Source of the DNA: Gp1-AA145 sp963757135
GTDB taxonomy: Bacteria > Acidobacteriota > Terriglobia > Terriglobales > Acidobacteriaceae
Assembly: GCA_963757135.1 (NCBI GenBank)
Contig: CAVWQE010000005.1
Coordinates: 1-64,000 of the forward strand
Reading direction: 5' to 3'
Length of the DNA stretch: 64,000 nt
In this document: one piece after another, positions 1 through 9,294 of the stretch
Layout: every line of letters starts with the position of its first letter
How positions within the stretch are numbered: position 1 is the first letter of the stretch
Translations under genes and position numbers: made by a program
Notes under the pieces: model-generated
The model's database searches: none
The model's input: only the letters and a program-made list of their open reading frames with translations
What the model was told of the DNA's origin: nothing

Positions 1-41
1 CGATTACGAATCGGCTGCTCTACCAACTGAGCTACGTCGGC
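1..41 (-). tRNA. tRNA-Thr (CGT), partial at window edge
   Basis: The minus strand reads GCCGACG, then TAGCTCAG and a D-loop, then a CCGAT/ATCGG anticodon stem closing a loop with CGT at positions 34-36. That anticodon reads ACG (Thr). Only the 5' half is inside the window; the T-arm and 3' end lie before base 1. A decayed integrase fragment on its upstream side suggests the tRNA has served as an integration neighbourhood. Confidence 0.85.
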
Positions 42-57
42 CTTTAAAATGAGTGGT

Positions 58-258
58 TTACGCTGGCCGCTTTACTTTTCTCTCGTATTTCTGTCGTGTT
101 ATCGAAGCTTCGAGCTTTCGCATGCCGCGCCGCACCCCGGGTTCGGTGGCGTGGATGTAGTGTTTCTTGGTCGTTGCTTCGTCGGCGTGACGACGACATA
201 TTCTCTGGATAACTTTAGTAGGAACTCCCATGTCGTGCAAGTTCCTGTACTCGTCCAC
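58..258 (-). pseudogene. Tyrosine recombinase C-terminal fragment
   Basis: The 66-residue frame contains NLHDMGVPTKVIQRICRRHA followed by DEATTKKHYIHA. This matches the end of phage-type integrases, where a (G)H-x-x-x-TT-x-x-HY block holds the late His and the Tyr nucleophile. The expected Gly before His is replaced by Arg. The catalytic Arg boxes are missing upstream, where the frame breaks. It abuts tRNA-Thr, so it is probably the relic of an element once inserted there. The family assignment rests on this short block only. Confidence 0.55.
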
Positions 259-427
259 ATGATTGGTGACACTTTTTGGAAGACCGGTTCTTTGGGCAAC
301 GCAGAGGAATCGAGCCCTTTACAGAGCAGTTTTGCACCGTGGAAACGGCGCGCCGCCTTTCTGTGCTCGAACAGTCAAGCTCTGGCCTGCGTAAAACTTG
401 GCGGCCTGGTCGCGCTTGGGAAAGCTG

Positions 428-1033
428 TTACGTGGAAGATCCAATCTTCCGATTCTGCCGGATCTCCGGATAACGGAAACAATCGACGAGATGATCGTTT
501 ACCATTCCAACGGCCTGCATGTGGGCATACACGACCGTCGGACCAACGAAACTGAATCCACGACGCTTGAGGTCCTTGCTGAACGCATCGGATTCGACAG
601 AAGTCGCAGGGATCTGTCGCATGATCTTCCACCGATTAAGCTTTGGCTGTCCGTCAACGAAACGCCAGCAATAGGAGTCGAAGCTTCCAAACTCTTCCTG
701 GATTTTGAGAAACGCGCGTGCGTTGCGCACGGCGGCCTCAATCTTCATACGGTTGCGAATGATCTCAGAATTTAATGCGAGCTTCTCGATTCGCCGAGCC
801 GAATATCGCGCAACTTTCTCGGGTTCAAACCCATCGAAAGCGCGCCGATACCCCTCCCGCTTCTTCAGTACAATCGTCCAGCTCAACCCGGCCTGCGCAG
901 CTTCAAGCACGAGAAATTCAAAGTGCTTGCGGTCATCGTGGACGGGGACACCCCACTCGCGATCATGATATTCGAGCATCAGCGGATTGTCGCCGACCCA
1001 GGAGCATCGTTTTTTTGCTACATCGTCGTGCAT
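428..1033 (-). CDS. tag: DNA-3-methyladenine glycosylase I
   Basis: The 201-residue product is a base-excision repair enzyme that removes 3-methyladenine from alkylated DNA in the cytoplasm. The family signature is complete: CSWVG near residue 10, YHDREWGVP near 22-30, and a late H-x3-C (H181, C185). In Escherichia coli Tag the zinc site is formed by an early Cys and His and a late H-x3-C; C10, H23, H181 and C185 match this. Length is normal for the family (about 190). The ATG at 1033 follows an AAGGAAG ribosome site. It is a stand-alone gene. Confidence 0.95.
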   Translation of the reverse strand: MHDDVAKKRCSWVGDNPLMLEYHDREWGVPVHDDRKHFEFLVLEAAQAGLSWTIVLKKREGYRRAFDGFEPEKVARYSARRIEKLALNSEIIRNRMKIEAAVRNARAFLKIQEEFGSFDSYCWRFVDGQPKLNRWKIMRQIPATSVESDAFSKDLKRRGFSFVGPTVVYAHMQAVGMVNDHLVDCFRYPEIRQNRKIGSST

Positions 1034-1138
1034 AGAGGCTTCCTTTTAAACTTTGGCCGCAGTTGGCTTGTATGGATGCAATCTTAAGGCAAACCTGTCA
1101 TCCTATACACGACCGTTTGTTCTGCAACGGAGGTCGCG

Positions 1139-1777
1139 ATGGGCAAGAACGCATCGCCGAAGCCAGATAATACTCCGCAGACTTCATCCGAAGCTCCCTT
1201 CACAACATTCATTCAATTGGACGGGAAGTCCCCCGTTCCCTCGCAGTTTCGTACTCCGGGGACCTTTACGATCACCCGGCTCCAGTCACCGACTGGGCTT
1301 CCTGACCGAGTCACAAAGCTATCGCCCGTCCCCGCTTTGCTAGTGTCAATCTCCCTCGAATCTTTGCCATCGTCGAGCTATCAGGTGTGGACCGCAGACA
1401 AGCTCATTCCCACATCCATCGTTCACCCGTTGCGCTGCAATGTCATCGATTTCGATTCACAGCCAAGGTGCTGGGCAGGCAGCGCCTTCGATTACGCTCA
1501 CTACGCTGTCCCTCGCAAGGGACTCGATGACATTGCCGAGGATCTCGGTTTTGGCCGGGTAAGTGAGTATCGACTGGCAGTACTCGAAGACGATCTGGTT
1601 GTGGCCCAGATCACCAAGAGCATCCTCCCGTTCCTTGGGCGGAAGGACCGTCTCTCCGTGCTGGCGATGGCGACGTCATTACATGGCAACGCATTTCCGA
1701 GCGTAGGGCCCCGTAAGCGGGAAGATCAAAAGAAAGATCGTTACACTAGCAAAGAGAAAACAACGGAGAGAAGATGA
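1139..1777 (+). pseudogene. AraC-family regulator, truncated before its HTH domain
   Basis: Residues 30-180 resemble the N-terminal ligand-sensing half of AraC-type activators, including a YAVPRKGLDDIAEDLGFGR block and a following LEDDLVVAQ segment. The two C-terminal helix-turn-helix motifs that define the family are absent. The frame runs instead into a Lys/Arg/Glu-rich tail and stops at 1777. It therefore should not bind DNA as AraC proteins do. The stop overlaps the ATG of the SnoaL-like gene (ATGA), so its remaining translation could couple to that gene. A frameshift or deletion around 1680-1730 is the likely cause. Confidence 0.55.
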
Positions 1778-2151
1778 CAGTTGCAGAACTGATGCACCAC
1801 AACTTCGATGAGATCTTCATCGAGCTTGATCCAGTGAAGCGCGAAGCCATGATACGCAATGCTTATAAGGAAGATTGCGTATGGATACACCCGGGTGGCC
1901 GCCTGGTCGGCATTACGGCGATCAATGAGGCAGCGTCGGAAATTCGTAAGCACATCCCGGAGTACCGCTACAAGGTGATTGGCGATATTCACACGATGCA
2001 CAATGTCGGGATGTGTCGTTGGGGGAGCGGACCTCCTGACCAACCGTTCCGCTATACCGGTACGGACGTTCTGGAGGAACGCGACGGCCGTGTTGCTGTG
2101 TTCTACACCTTCATCGACAGTGGAACTCCGCCGGTCTCGTCGACGGAATAA
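1774..2151 (+). CDS. SnoaL-like / NTF2-fold protein
   Basis: This 125-residue cytoplasmic protein has the layout of small SnoaL-like polyketide-cyclase-fold proteins: an N-terminal helix (ELMHHNFDEIFIELDP), an early aromatic strand (DCVWIHPGG), and C-terminal strands ending FYTFIDSG. The substrate cannot be told from sequence, and many relatives have no known activity. The start overlaps the end of the truncated regulator, with AGAGAAG upstream of the ATG. An AraC regulator next to a SnoaL-like protein is a common arrangement, so the regulator probably once controlled it. Confidence 0.65.
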   Translation: MTVAELMHHNFDEIFIELDPVKREAMIRNAYKEDCVWIHPGGRLVGITAINEAASEIRKHIPEYRYKVIGDIHTMHNVGMCRWGSGPPDQPFRYTGTDVLEERDGRVAVFYTFIDSGTPPVSSTE

Positions 2152-2213
2152 GGCCTTCGCTTGGACGGAAGACGGAAAAGGTGGCTGACGCGCAGTAGCG
2201 ACGTTAGATACTT

Positions 2214-2246
2214 GCCGGACCGCTGTTGCGAACCCAGCAGTCCGGC
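2214..2246 (+). terminator. Hairpin downstream of the SnoaL-like gene
   Basis: GCCGGAC pairs with GTCCGGC, with GCTG/CAGC continuing the stem and an 8-nt loop. It starts about 60 bases after the stop at 2151. No T-tract follows, so intrinsic termination is possible but not shown. Confidence 0.4.
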
Positions 2247-2416
2247 CTTATCCGTTCTCGTCAGCGGATGAATAACGACTAACGCGCTTTTCTTGAGTCA
2301 AGCGAGTCAAGCCCAGGTGGATTAGCGTCGGCGAGTGAGTCTCTACATGTTGCTGCAGCGCAATGTCGGGCGAAAGACGGTCTTGGTCGACAAAGGTAAC
2401 GACGACATGGCGTCAC

Positions 2417-2770
2417 CTATGCGCCGCTCTGGAAGGCGCCCAGCGCGACCCGCTCTTCGCTGTAGATGTCAAAGAGCGTATTTAGGCGTGTCATCTGGAG
2501 GAGGTCAGCGACTCTTTTGTTGACCTGGACAAGTTTCATCTCGCCTCCCCTCTGTCGGACGGTGCTGAAACATCTCACCAGTTCGCCCATGCCACTGCTG
2601 TCCACGTAATCCACTCCCGCCAGATTGACCAGGAATCTTTTGTGGCCGGTACCGGAGAGAACGTGTATATGGTCTCGCAGTTGCGTGCGGCCGTCGCTGG
2701 TCGTGAGGTTCCCTACAACGTCCACTACCACGACTCGACCGAACTCCCGTGTGGTGATTTCAAGGCCCAT
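2417..2770 (-). CDS. STAS-domain anti-sigma factor antagonist
   Basis: The 117-residue single-domain protein carries the SpoIIAA/RsbV phosphorylation motif DSSGMGEL at residues 57-64, with Ser58 in the position that partner kinases modify. A VVVVDVVGNLTTSDG strand-turn near the start is also typical. Unphosphorylated antagonists of this family bind an anti-sigma kinase and release a sigma factor. No kinase or sigma gene is adjacent, so the partner is unknown. The gene is monocistronic here. Confidence 0.85.
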   Translation of the reverse strand: MGLEITTREFGRVVVVDVVGNLTTSDGRTQLRDHIHVLSGTGHKRFLVNLAGVDYVDSSGMGELVRCFSTVRQRGGEMKLVQVNKRVADLLQMTRLNTLFDIYSEERVALGAFQSGA

Positions 2771-3249
2771 GGCGGGTTTGCGGGATCCTGTTTTCCCCGT
2801 GCGGGATCATACATAGCTCGGCCGTGGCTTTCAATGAGGCCGGGCGAAAACCGAAGCTTCGGGGTTAGCTTTCCGTTGGCTTAGACGAAATCACAAGCTC
2901 TTTTTCGGCGTAGCTTCGCGTGTGGTGACAGACACCACAGGTCAGTTAAAAGGTGCGCGCGCCTAACGGGTGCGGGTGTCGCGGGTCAGGAATCTCGCTG
3001 ACGAACAAGTAATTTCCGCATTGTTTCGGGCCATCCTTGGTTGCTATTTCAGCTTTACAGTTGACGGCCCAATATAGAGCTTCCACGGCGGCGCGAATTA
3101 TGCGCTACGCGCTAGGTGCGTGGCCCACCTTTAACGGCTGACGACCTTTGCGTGCACCATTCCCACTGAGGGTGCCCCATCCTTGCGTTTATGCAAGGGT
3201 GGGCGGCGATGCTGCGTGTGCTATTGATTTTGTTGTAGACACGTGATCA
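2771..3249. other. Intergenic region with one hairpin repeat
   Basis: No convincing ORF on either strand. It holds the STAS gene promoter side, then GC-rich sequence ending in a strong hairpin (3176-3203) just before a decayed gene. Confidence 0.6.
3176..3203. repeat. CCCATCCTTGC / GCAAGGGTGGG hairpin
   Basis: An 11-base arm (3176-3186) pairs with 3193-3203 with one wobble or mismatch around a 6-base loop. Sequences of the form 'GGTGCCCCATCCTTGC' are, from general knowledge, dispersed in acidobacterial genomes. Only one copy is visible here, so repeat status is inferred. Confidence 0.4.
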
Positions 3250-3834
3250 AAACCACTTGTCGCCGACATTACCGACTCCCGTGCGTCTCACCAAGTCGCC
3301 GGTGGTCAGCATCGCGAAGATCCGGGGCTGTGTCCGGGGCGTGAGCAGCGAGTTCGTCCTCGCCTGCGATATGCGTTTCGCGTCGCGCGAGAACACGCGA
3401 CTCGGCCAGCCCGAAGTCGGAGTGGGACTGCATCCGGAGGCGGCGGTGCGGAACGGCTTCCACATCTGGTCGGGCGGGGCCGCGCGCTAGAAATCGTTCT
3501 CGGCGCGAACGATTTCGACGGCGACACCGCGGAACGATACGGATATGTCAACCGGGCACTTCCGGACGCCGAACTGGATGGCTTCGTCGACGCACTCGCG
3601 CGCCGGATCGCTTCCTTCGACCGGCGTGCCATCGCCGCCGCGAAGAATCTCGTCAACGATGTGTCGTTGCCGTCCGCCGACCGGCTCCTCGACGCCATCA
3701 CCTCTTTTGAGACCGCGCTGACGTGGCCTGAAGCGCAGCAGCGAATCCAAGCTCTGTTAAAGCGCGGACTCCAACGAGACAGCGACTTTGAGAATCGGTG
3801 GCCGGAAGTGCTCGGCACGCTGGTCGAGACGTAG
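3250..3834 (+). pseudogene. Enoyl-CoA hydratase/isomerase, decayed
   Basis: Two frames together spell a crotonase-family protein. 3257-3436 gives PVVSIAKIRGCVRG...EFVLACDMRFAS...LGQPEVGVGLHP. A shifted frame from about 3437 gives a GGGG...LPHLVGRGRALEIVL block and runs through to a stop at 3832-3834. The N-terminal third is missing and the frame breaks at about 3433-3437. The active-site region (G-x-x-x-G-x-x-x-E-L-x-x-x-C-D) is partly altered: RGVSS where RGAG is usual. Almost certainly non-functional. No neighbour belongs to fatty-acid oxidation. Confidence 0.7.
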
Positions 3835-3947
3835 TCACCGTGTGGCAATATGCAGGCTCGCCGAGCTGGCAATTAACTTTGCCAATTAACTCTGGCCAAT
3901 CGGCGTAAAATATCGGAATAAAATGCATGAAATGAAAGGAGAACAAA

Positions 3948-4658
3948 ATGAAATCAACGCAAACTAAACCCAGCATCGTATTCTGCCACGGGCTCTGGGC
4001 GGATGGCTCGTGCTTTAGCAAGTTAATCGGTCCCTTGCAGGCCGAAGGCTATGAGTGCATTGCGGCGCAATACGGCCTCAACTCAACCGCCGAGGACGTC
4101 ACGGTAACGAAAGCAACAATCGGCCGGGTCGGCAGCCCGGTTATCCTTGTCGGTCACTCCTACGGCGGAACCGTCATCACCGGCGCCGGAACCGACGATC
4201 GCGTTGTCGGCCTGGTTTACATCTGCGCGCTTGCCCCTGACGCGGACGAGACTTCGCAGACGCAGCAGTCCAATTTCCCAAGGACCGACGTCTTCTCTCA
4301 AATAGAAGTCGTGGATGGACGTATCTGGCTGCGTCCCGAGGGCACGAAGTATTTCTGCGGAGACCTTTCGGAGCAAGAGCAGAAGCTCGTTTGGGCGACC
4401 CAGGGGGTTCCGAAACCCGACCTGTTTGATGCAAAGGCCGGAGGAACGGCCTGGAAATCAAAACCCAGTTGGTACATCGTCGGCAAAAAAGATCACACGG
4501 TGCATCCCGATCTGGAGCGCGCCATGGCCAAGCGTATGGGTGCTACCACCTACGAGCTCGACAGCAGCCATGTGCCGATGCTCTCCCAACCGGAACGAGT
4601 CCTCGAGGTGATTCGCACCGCCGCAAAAACCGTTCAAGAAAACAAGGCAGCTGCCTAG
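3948..4658 (+). CDS. Alpha/beta-hydrolase fold protein
   Basis: The 236-residue cytoplasmic enzyme has an oxyanion HG at residues 14-15 (CHGLWADGS), the nucleophile elbow GHSYGG with Ser71, an acidic residue in VGKKDHTVHPDLE and the catalytic His in SSHVPML (His208). This is a full catalytic triad. The length suits the small esterase/MhpC-like group. The substrate is not predictable. The ATG follows AAAGGAGAA. It stands alone, followed by a long inverted repeat at 4697-4743. Confidence 0.85.
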   Translation: MKSTQTKPSIVFCHGLWADGSCFSKLIGPLQAEGYECIAAQYGLNSTAEDVTVTKATIGRVGSPVILVGHSYGGTVITGAGTDDRVVGLVYICALAPDADETSQTQQSNFPRTDVFSQIEVVDGRIWLRPEGTKYFCGDLSEQEQKLVWATQGVPKPDLFDAKAGGTAWKSKPSWYIVGKKDHTVHPDLERAMAKRMGATTYELDSSHVPMLSQPERVLEVIRTAAKTVQENKAAA

Positions 4659-5028
4659 GTCTCTGGAATTTGGGAATGGGCCGGCACTCTCGCGAACTGT
4701 TCAGTTGGACTCTGACGATATATCGTTCGGTCCGGCTGAACAGTCACACGAGCACAAGGCTAGGACCGAAGCGTCATCATGCCTTAGACCACGCGAGCCT
4801 AATAATAATGATCCATTGCGGCCATTAATAAAAGTAGTAGTTTTTTTCTTAATCAAGAAGCTTTACCGTGCGCTGTTCGAATAAATCGAAATTCGTCTCG
4901 GCACCACCTCACCTTTTCCAGAGGATGATAGCCGGATAACAGGGCCGTCTTGAGCACGACTACAGATCGTGCCGGTCACAGAACCGACTCTCGCGCGGGC
5001 CTGGAAACAGGGAAAGCTCCCGCAGTGG
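4659..5028. other. Intergenic region with long inverted repeat
   Basis: No supported gene. A 47-base hairpin occupies 4697-4743: outer arms CTGTTCAG/CTGAACAG, middle GGAC/GTCC, inner ACGATATATCGT. It lies 39 bases after the hydrolase stop and has no T-tract. It could act as a terminator for the hydrolase or as an operator. Confidence 0.5.
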
Positions 5029-6741
5029 CTAATGGGAGTCCCTCGGAATCGCTGCGCCGCTCGATCCCACCAAGAAGTCTAGGTCGGCTCCCTCATCGGC
5101 TTGGAGCACATGGTCACAATAGAGCTTTGCCCATCCGCGTTGAGGAGCTGCTGGAGCAACCCATTCCGTGCGGCGGCGAGCCAGTTCGGCATCGCCCACT
5201 TCGAGATGAATCAGCCTCTTTGACGCATTCAGACTGACCATATCTCCGGGGCGTACTAGCGCAAGTGGGCCGCCTATTGCAGCTTCTGGAGAAACGTGAA
5301 GCACAACGGTTCCGTAAGCGGTACCGCTCATGCGCGCGTCTGAAATTCGAACCATATCGGTCACGCCTTTGCGTAATAACTTTGCGGGGACCGGCATGTT
5401 CCCTACCTCCGCCATGCCAGGATACCCGCGCGGGCCGCAGTTCTTTAGGACCATCACTGAGTTCTCGTCGATATCCAGGTTCTCGTCATGAACGCGAGAG
5501 TGAAGCTCCTCAACATTTTCAAAAACAACGGCTCGCCCACGATGATCAAGTAGGCGCGGACTCGCTGCTGACGGCTTGATCACAGCACCGTTTGGCGCCA
5601 GGTTCCCTCGCAACACTGTAATTCCAGCGTGGGATTTGAATGGTTCTTTAAACGACCGGATTACTTCGCGGTTCCAGCACTCGGCAGTCGCCACATTTTC
5701 CCAGATCGTCTTTCCGTTCGCGGTTAAAGCGTCGCGATGCAAAATTCCAGCTTCTCCTAATTCCCGAAGCACCACGGGAACGCCGCCCGCGTAGTAGAAA
5801 TCTTCCATCAAGTGCTTGCCCGAAGGTTGCAGGTCCACCAGGCAGGGCAGGCCGGATCCCAAGCGGTCCCAATCCTCAAGACAGAGAGTCACGCCGATGC
5901 GCTTGGCGATCGCCAGCAGATGAATAACTGCGTTCGTAGATCCGCCGATGGCTGCATTATTAAAGATGGCGTTCTCCATTGCCGATCTGGTCAAGATTTT
6001 TGACATTCGAAGATCCTCCTGCACCATCTGCACGATTCGCCGTCCGGTCAGTTGGGCCAGCGTGTTGCGGCGCGCATCGACTGCCGGGATCGCGGCGTTT
6101 CCAGGCAGGCTCATGCCCAGTGCCTCAACCATACTGGCCATGGTCGAGGCTGTGCCCATGGTCATGCAGTGTCCTTTGGAGCGGTTCATGCAGCTTTCCG
6201 CCTCGAAGAACTCGCTCAACGGCATGGTGCCGGCGTTCACCTTTTCAATCATCTGGAAGACACCGGTTCCGGAGCCCAGCTCACGGTCGCGAAACTTGCC
6301 ATTCAACATGGGGCCTCCCGAAAGGCCAATCGTAGGCAAATCGCATGAAGCCGCCCCCATCAACAATGAAGGAGTGGTCTTGTCACATCCCATAAGCAGA
6401 ACAACACCATCGATCGGGTTCCCTCGAATCGACTCTTCCACGTCCATGCTGGCGAGGTTACGGAACAGCATTGCGGTGGGTCGCAGTTGCGACTCGCCGA
6501 GCGACATCACGGGGAACTCCAACGGGAAGCCTCCCGATTCCCACACTCCACGCTTGACCCATTCCGCCAACTCGCGGAAGTGCGCGTTGCAGGGATTAAG
6601 TTCAGACCATGTATTGCAGATCCCAATGACCGGCCGTGCGAATACGTCATGCGGCCAGCCCTGGTTCTTCATCCAGCTTCGATGTGAAAAGCCGTCCCGA
6701 TCATTTCTTCCGTACCAGCTCTGACTCCGCAGCTTCGGCAT
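5029..6741 (-). CDS. IlvD/Edd-family sugar-acid dehydratase
   Basis: The 570-residue product belongs to the Fe-S dehydratase family (dihydroxy-acid, phosphogluconate and aldonate dehydratases). Cluster-ligand cysteines are in place: C51 (ELNPCNAH), C119 (MGCDKTTP) and C192 (KGHCMTMGTAS). The start MPKLRSQSWYGRNDRDGFSHRSWMK resembles L-arabinonate/D-xylonate dehydratases more than valine-pathway IlvD. Reaction inferred: aldonic acid to 2-keto-3-deoxy acid. It is the last gene of a minus-strand operon with a DapA-family lyase, an SDR and a sugar transporter. No other branched-chain amino-acid gene is nearby. The ATG follows GGAGAAA. The sugar specificity is uncertain. Confidence 0.85.
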   Translation of the reverse strand: MPKLRSQSWYGRNDRDGFSHRSWMKNQGWPHDVFARPVIGICNTWSELNPCNAHFRELAEWVKRGVWESGGFPLEFPVMSLGESQLRPTAMLFRNLASMDVEESIRGNPIDGVVLLMGCDKTTPSLLMGAASCDLPTIGLSGGPMLNGKFRDRELGSGTGVFQMIEKVNAGTMPLSEFFEAESCMNRSKGHCMTMGTASTMASMVEALGMSLPGNAAIPAVDARRNTLAQLTGRRIVQMVQEDLRMSKILTRSAMENAIFNNAAIGGSTNAVIHLLAIAKRIGVTLCLEDWDRLGSGLPCLVDLQPSGKHLMEDFYYAGGVPVVLRELGEAGILHRDALTANGKTIWENVATAECWNREVIRSFKEPFKSHAGITVLRGNLAPNGAVIKPSAASPRLLDHRGRAVVFENVEELHSRVHDENLDIDENSVMVLKNCGPRGYPGMAEVGNMPVPAKLLRKGVTDMVRISDARMSGTAYGTVVLHVSPEAAIGGPLALVRPGDMVSLNASKRLIHLEVGDAELARRRTEWVAPAAPQRGWAKLYCDHVLQADEGADLDFLVGSSGAAIPRDSH

Positions 6742-6786
6742 TAGTTTTTCTCCATTTGAATCTCGTGCTCACTCGCGTCGCAGAGG

Positions 6787-8391
6787 TTATCTGAGCATCC
6801 AGTACAGTACAGCTGTGATCACTGTGAGCACAGCCAGTTGCAAGCGCCAATCGAAGATCCCTCGGAATCGCTCGGCTTGCCCCCTCCAATTGATGGTGAG
6901 GCGATCGAGTTTCTCCGGATCAGTCTTTTTCGTAAAGGCAGACACAGCAAACAATGTAATAACGCCGGCAATCGATCCCCAAAGACCCCGGTACGTGTAA
7001 TTGAGAGTCAGCGGACTGGCATGAAGCAAAGGGAAGAGCCTGCTGCCTGCCTGTGGGCCAATCAACTGATCAGTGACAAACACGACGCAAAACAGCGATC
7101 CGACTACAACTGATGCCAGTGCCCCCGCCGCTGTTACACGTCTGCTCAAAATGCCGAACACAATCGCCGGAGCAACGGGTAATTCAAGATAGAGGCTCAC
7201 AGCCTGCAAATACTTGTAGAGACCGTCTGGCGTTTTGTACACAGCATATGCCGCCATAATGCCGAGTAATGCGGCGGCGGCGATCGCAAATCTACCCAGC
7301 CGGACCTGGGCCTGTTCTCCTGTATTCGGGCGAAAATGCAGAATGAAGTCGCGGACGACCAGCGTTGAAACTGAATTCATTACCGAGAGCGTTGAACTAA
7401 TGAGTGATGCGAACAGGGCGGCCAAAACCAATCCCCGCACTCCGGTCGGGAGCAGTTCGTTCAGCAATGTAACGAAGGTAGTTTTGCTTTCTCTTCCGGG
7501 AAAGAGCGCGAGAGCAATCACTCCTGGGAGGGCGAAGATGAATACCGGCAAGAGTTTCAGTAGTACGGTAAACATGGCGCCCCATCGCGCCTGGTCGAGA
7601 TTGCGAGCGCCTAAGACGCGCTGAACATTCACCTGATCCACTCCCCAATAAAACGTGCCCCCATAGATCGCCGTCAGCAGTACTCCCCAGAACGGATAGT
7701 TCGGATCGTAATACGGCTTAGCAATGTGCATCGCATAAGGGATCCGCGTGCTTAGCGCTTCCCACCCGCCCACCCGGTGCAGCCCGGTGAGCACCATGGC
7801 GGCGCAGCCGGCGATGATGATCCCGGCCTGGATCGAGTCTGTATATGCGACGGCTGTGAAGCCGCCAATAATGGTGACCAGTGCGGCAATAATTCCCATC
7901 ACCCAGACGACTGTCATCACGTCCCAGCCAATAAGTCCGCGCAATACCAGCGCGCCGGCATAAAGGTGAAAGGCCATTTTGGTAGTAATGGAGATAACCA
8001 GCATCAATCCGGAAAAAAAGGCCCGAGCCACGGGATGGAAACGCGTCTCCAGGAACTCAGGCGTGGTGAAAACTCGATTGCGGATGTAAAACGGGAACAA
8101 GAAAAAGGTCGCAAATCCCAGGGTCCAACAGGTGGTAAGTTCGACAGTTCCAGCGGAGAGCCCGTAGCGATAAGCATCGCCCGAGAGGCCCACCAAGTGC
8201 TCTGCTCCGATGTTGGTTGCGAAGAGAGATGCACCGATGAGCGGCCAGGAAAGACTGCGGTCGGCCAGGAAAAAGCGGCTGCTGTTGGCGGACGACTTTT
8301 TGCGAACGGCAAGGTAAAGACCGAAAAAAAGCGTAGCACCCAGGACGATAAGGCAAGTACACCAGTCAACCCAACCGAGCGAGAAGGCCAT
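6787..8391 (-). CDS. Sodium:solute symporter (SSS family), probable sugar uptake
   Basis: The 534-residue inner-membrane protein has the hydrophobic pattern of 13-14 transmembrane helices typical of SSS carriers. Family motifs include RSLSWPLIGASLFATNIGAEH in helix 1 and GGTFYWGVDQVNVQRVLGAR. The latter is characteristic of the SglT/SGLT sugar branch. It would import a sugar or sugar acid with sodium. It sits between the SDR and dehydratase genes in one operon, which supports the same substrate. The ATG follows GGGAGAGA. Confidence 0.88.
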   Translation of the reverse strand: MAFSLGWVDWCTCLIVLGATLFFGLYLAVRKKSSANSSRFFLADRSLSWPLIGASLFATNIGAEHLVGLSGDAYRYGLSAGTVELTTCWTLGFATFFLFPFYIRNRVFTTPEFLETRFHPVARAFFSGLMLVISITTKMAFHLYAGALVLRGLIGWDVMTVVWVMGIIAALVTIIGGFTAVAYTDSIQAGIIIAGCAAMVLTGLHRVGGWEALSTRIPYAMHIAKPYYDPNYPFWGVLLTAIYGGTFYWGVDQVNVQRVLGARNLDQARWGAMFTVLLKLLPVFIFALPGVIALALFPGRESKTTFVTLLNELLPTGVRGLVLAALFASLISSTLSVMNSVSTLVVRDFILHFRPNTGEQAQVRLGRFAIAAAALLGIMAAYAVYKTPDGLYKYLQAVSLYLELPVAPAIVFGILSRRVTAAGALASVVVGSLFCVVFVTDQLIGPQAGSRLFPLLHASPLTLNYTYRGLWGSIAGVITLFAVSAFTKKTDPEKLDRLTINWRGQAERFRGIFDWRLQLAVLTVITAVLYWMLR

Positions 8392-8502
8392 TGCTCTCTC
8401 CCGACATGAGTCTCAGTACAGTTCCAATATTCGCCGGCTGTTTACGTGGGTATTTCAGCGGAACGCGTGCCCGGCATGCACCGCTCGACATGTATCAACG
8501 CC

Positions 8503-9255
8503 TCATTGGGCAGTGGCTCCCCCGTCGATCACCCAATTACTCCCGGTTATCGATCGGGCGGATGGTCCGAACAAGAACACAACCAGGTCTGCTATCTCGT
8601 CGACGTTTATAAACCTTTTCAGCAATAGGCGGTTCAAAAGGTGTTCGACGTCCATCTCGCCTTGGTCAATCATGTTCTCGGTATATTTGGTCAGAACTGC
8701 GCCTGGTGAAATGGTTACCACTCGTATCCGAGGGGCCAATTCGACCGCCATCGCCCGGCCCATTGCCACCAGTGCTCCTTTGGTGGAGGCGTAAGCAGTC
8801 AGGTTCCGATTTCCAATAGCAGCGTTTACCGAAGCAATGTTCACGATACACGGATCTGAACCATTGTCCGCGAGAGCATTAGCAAACTCTTGACTCAGGA
8901 AGTACGGCGCGCGCTGATTCACTGCAATGACCCGGTCAAACTCAGCAACCGTCGTTTCCGAAAACGGTTTATGAAAACTCCAGGCCGCGCAGTTCACCAG
9001 TCCATCAAGATGCCCGACCTTCGCTAGTGCCGAGCGCATCAGGTTTTGCGCGGCGTCCGGCTCGGACAAGTCGTGAATGAAGGCGTGCGCTGAATTTGCA
9101 AACACCGGATCTGCCAGGTGGTCCATAACCACAGGATTACAATCCGCCAGCACCAGCCGGGCTCCCGCCCTGGCCAGTCGATGGGCAATACCAAGACCCA
9201 TACCCTGGGCGGCTCCCGTAACAAGAATCGTGCGATGTTTCAGATCGACATTCAA
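8503..9255 (-). CDS. SDR-family oxidoreductase
   Basis: The 250-residue classical short-chain dehydrogenase has the TGAAQGMGLG cofactor loop at residues 13-22, the NxAS strand end and catalytic Ser142, Tyr155 and Lys159 (YASTK). Cytoplasmic and NAD(P)-dependent. A D39 after the second strand (LVLADCN) favours NAD. In this operon it probably oxidises an aldose to the lactone, or a keto-deoxy intermediate, upstream or downstream of the dehydratase. Substrate not determined by sequence. Confidence 0.85.
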   Translation of the reverse strand: MNVDLKHRTILVTGAAQGMGLGIAHRLARAGARLVLADCNPVVMDHLADPVFANSAHAFIHDLSEPDAAQNLMRSALAKVGHLDGLVNCAAWSFHKPFSETTVAEFDRVIAVNQRAPYFLSQEFANALADNGSDPCIVNIASVNAAIGNRNLTAYASTKGALVAMGRAMAVELAPRIRVVTISPGAVLTKYTENMIDQGEMDVEHLLNRLLLKRFINVDEIADLVVFLFGPSARSITGSNWVIDGGATAQ

Positions 9256-9294
9256 GTTTGCTTAACCTGCCATGCTTAAGGGACACGATTCGCG

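Noticed and set aside
5029..6741. Valine-pathway dihydroxy-acid dehydratase (ilvD)
   Set aside because: No branched-chain amino-acid genes are adjacent and the operon is for sugar-acid use; the N-terminal motif also fits aldonate dehydratases better.
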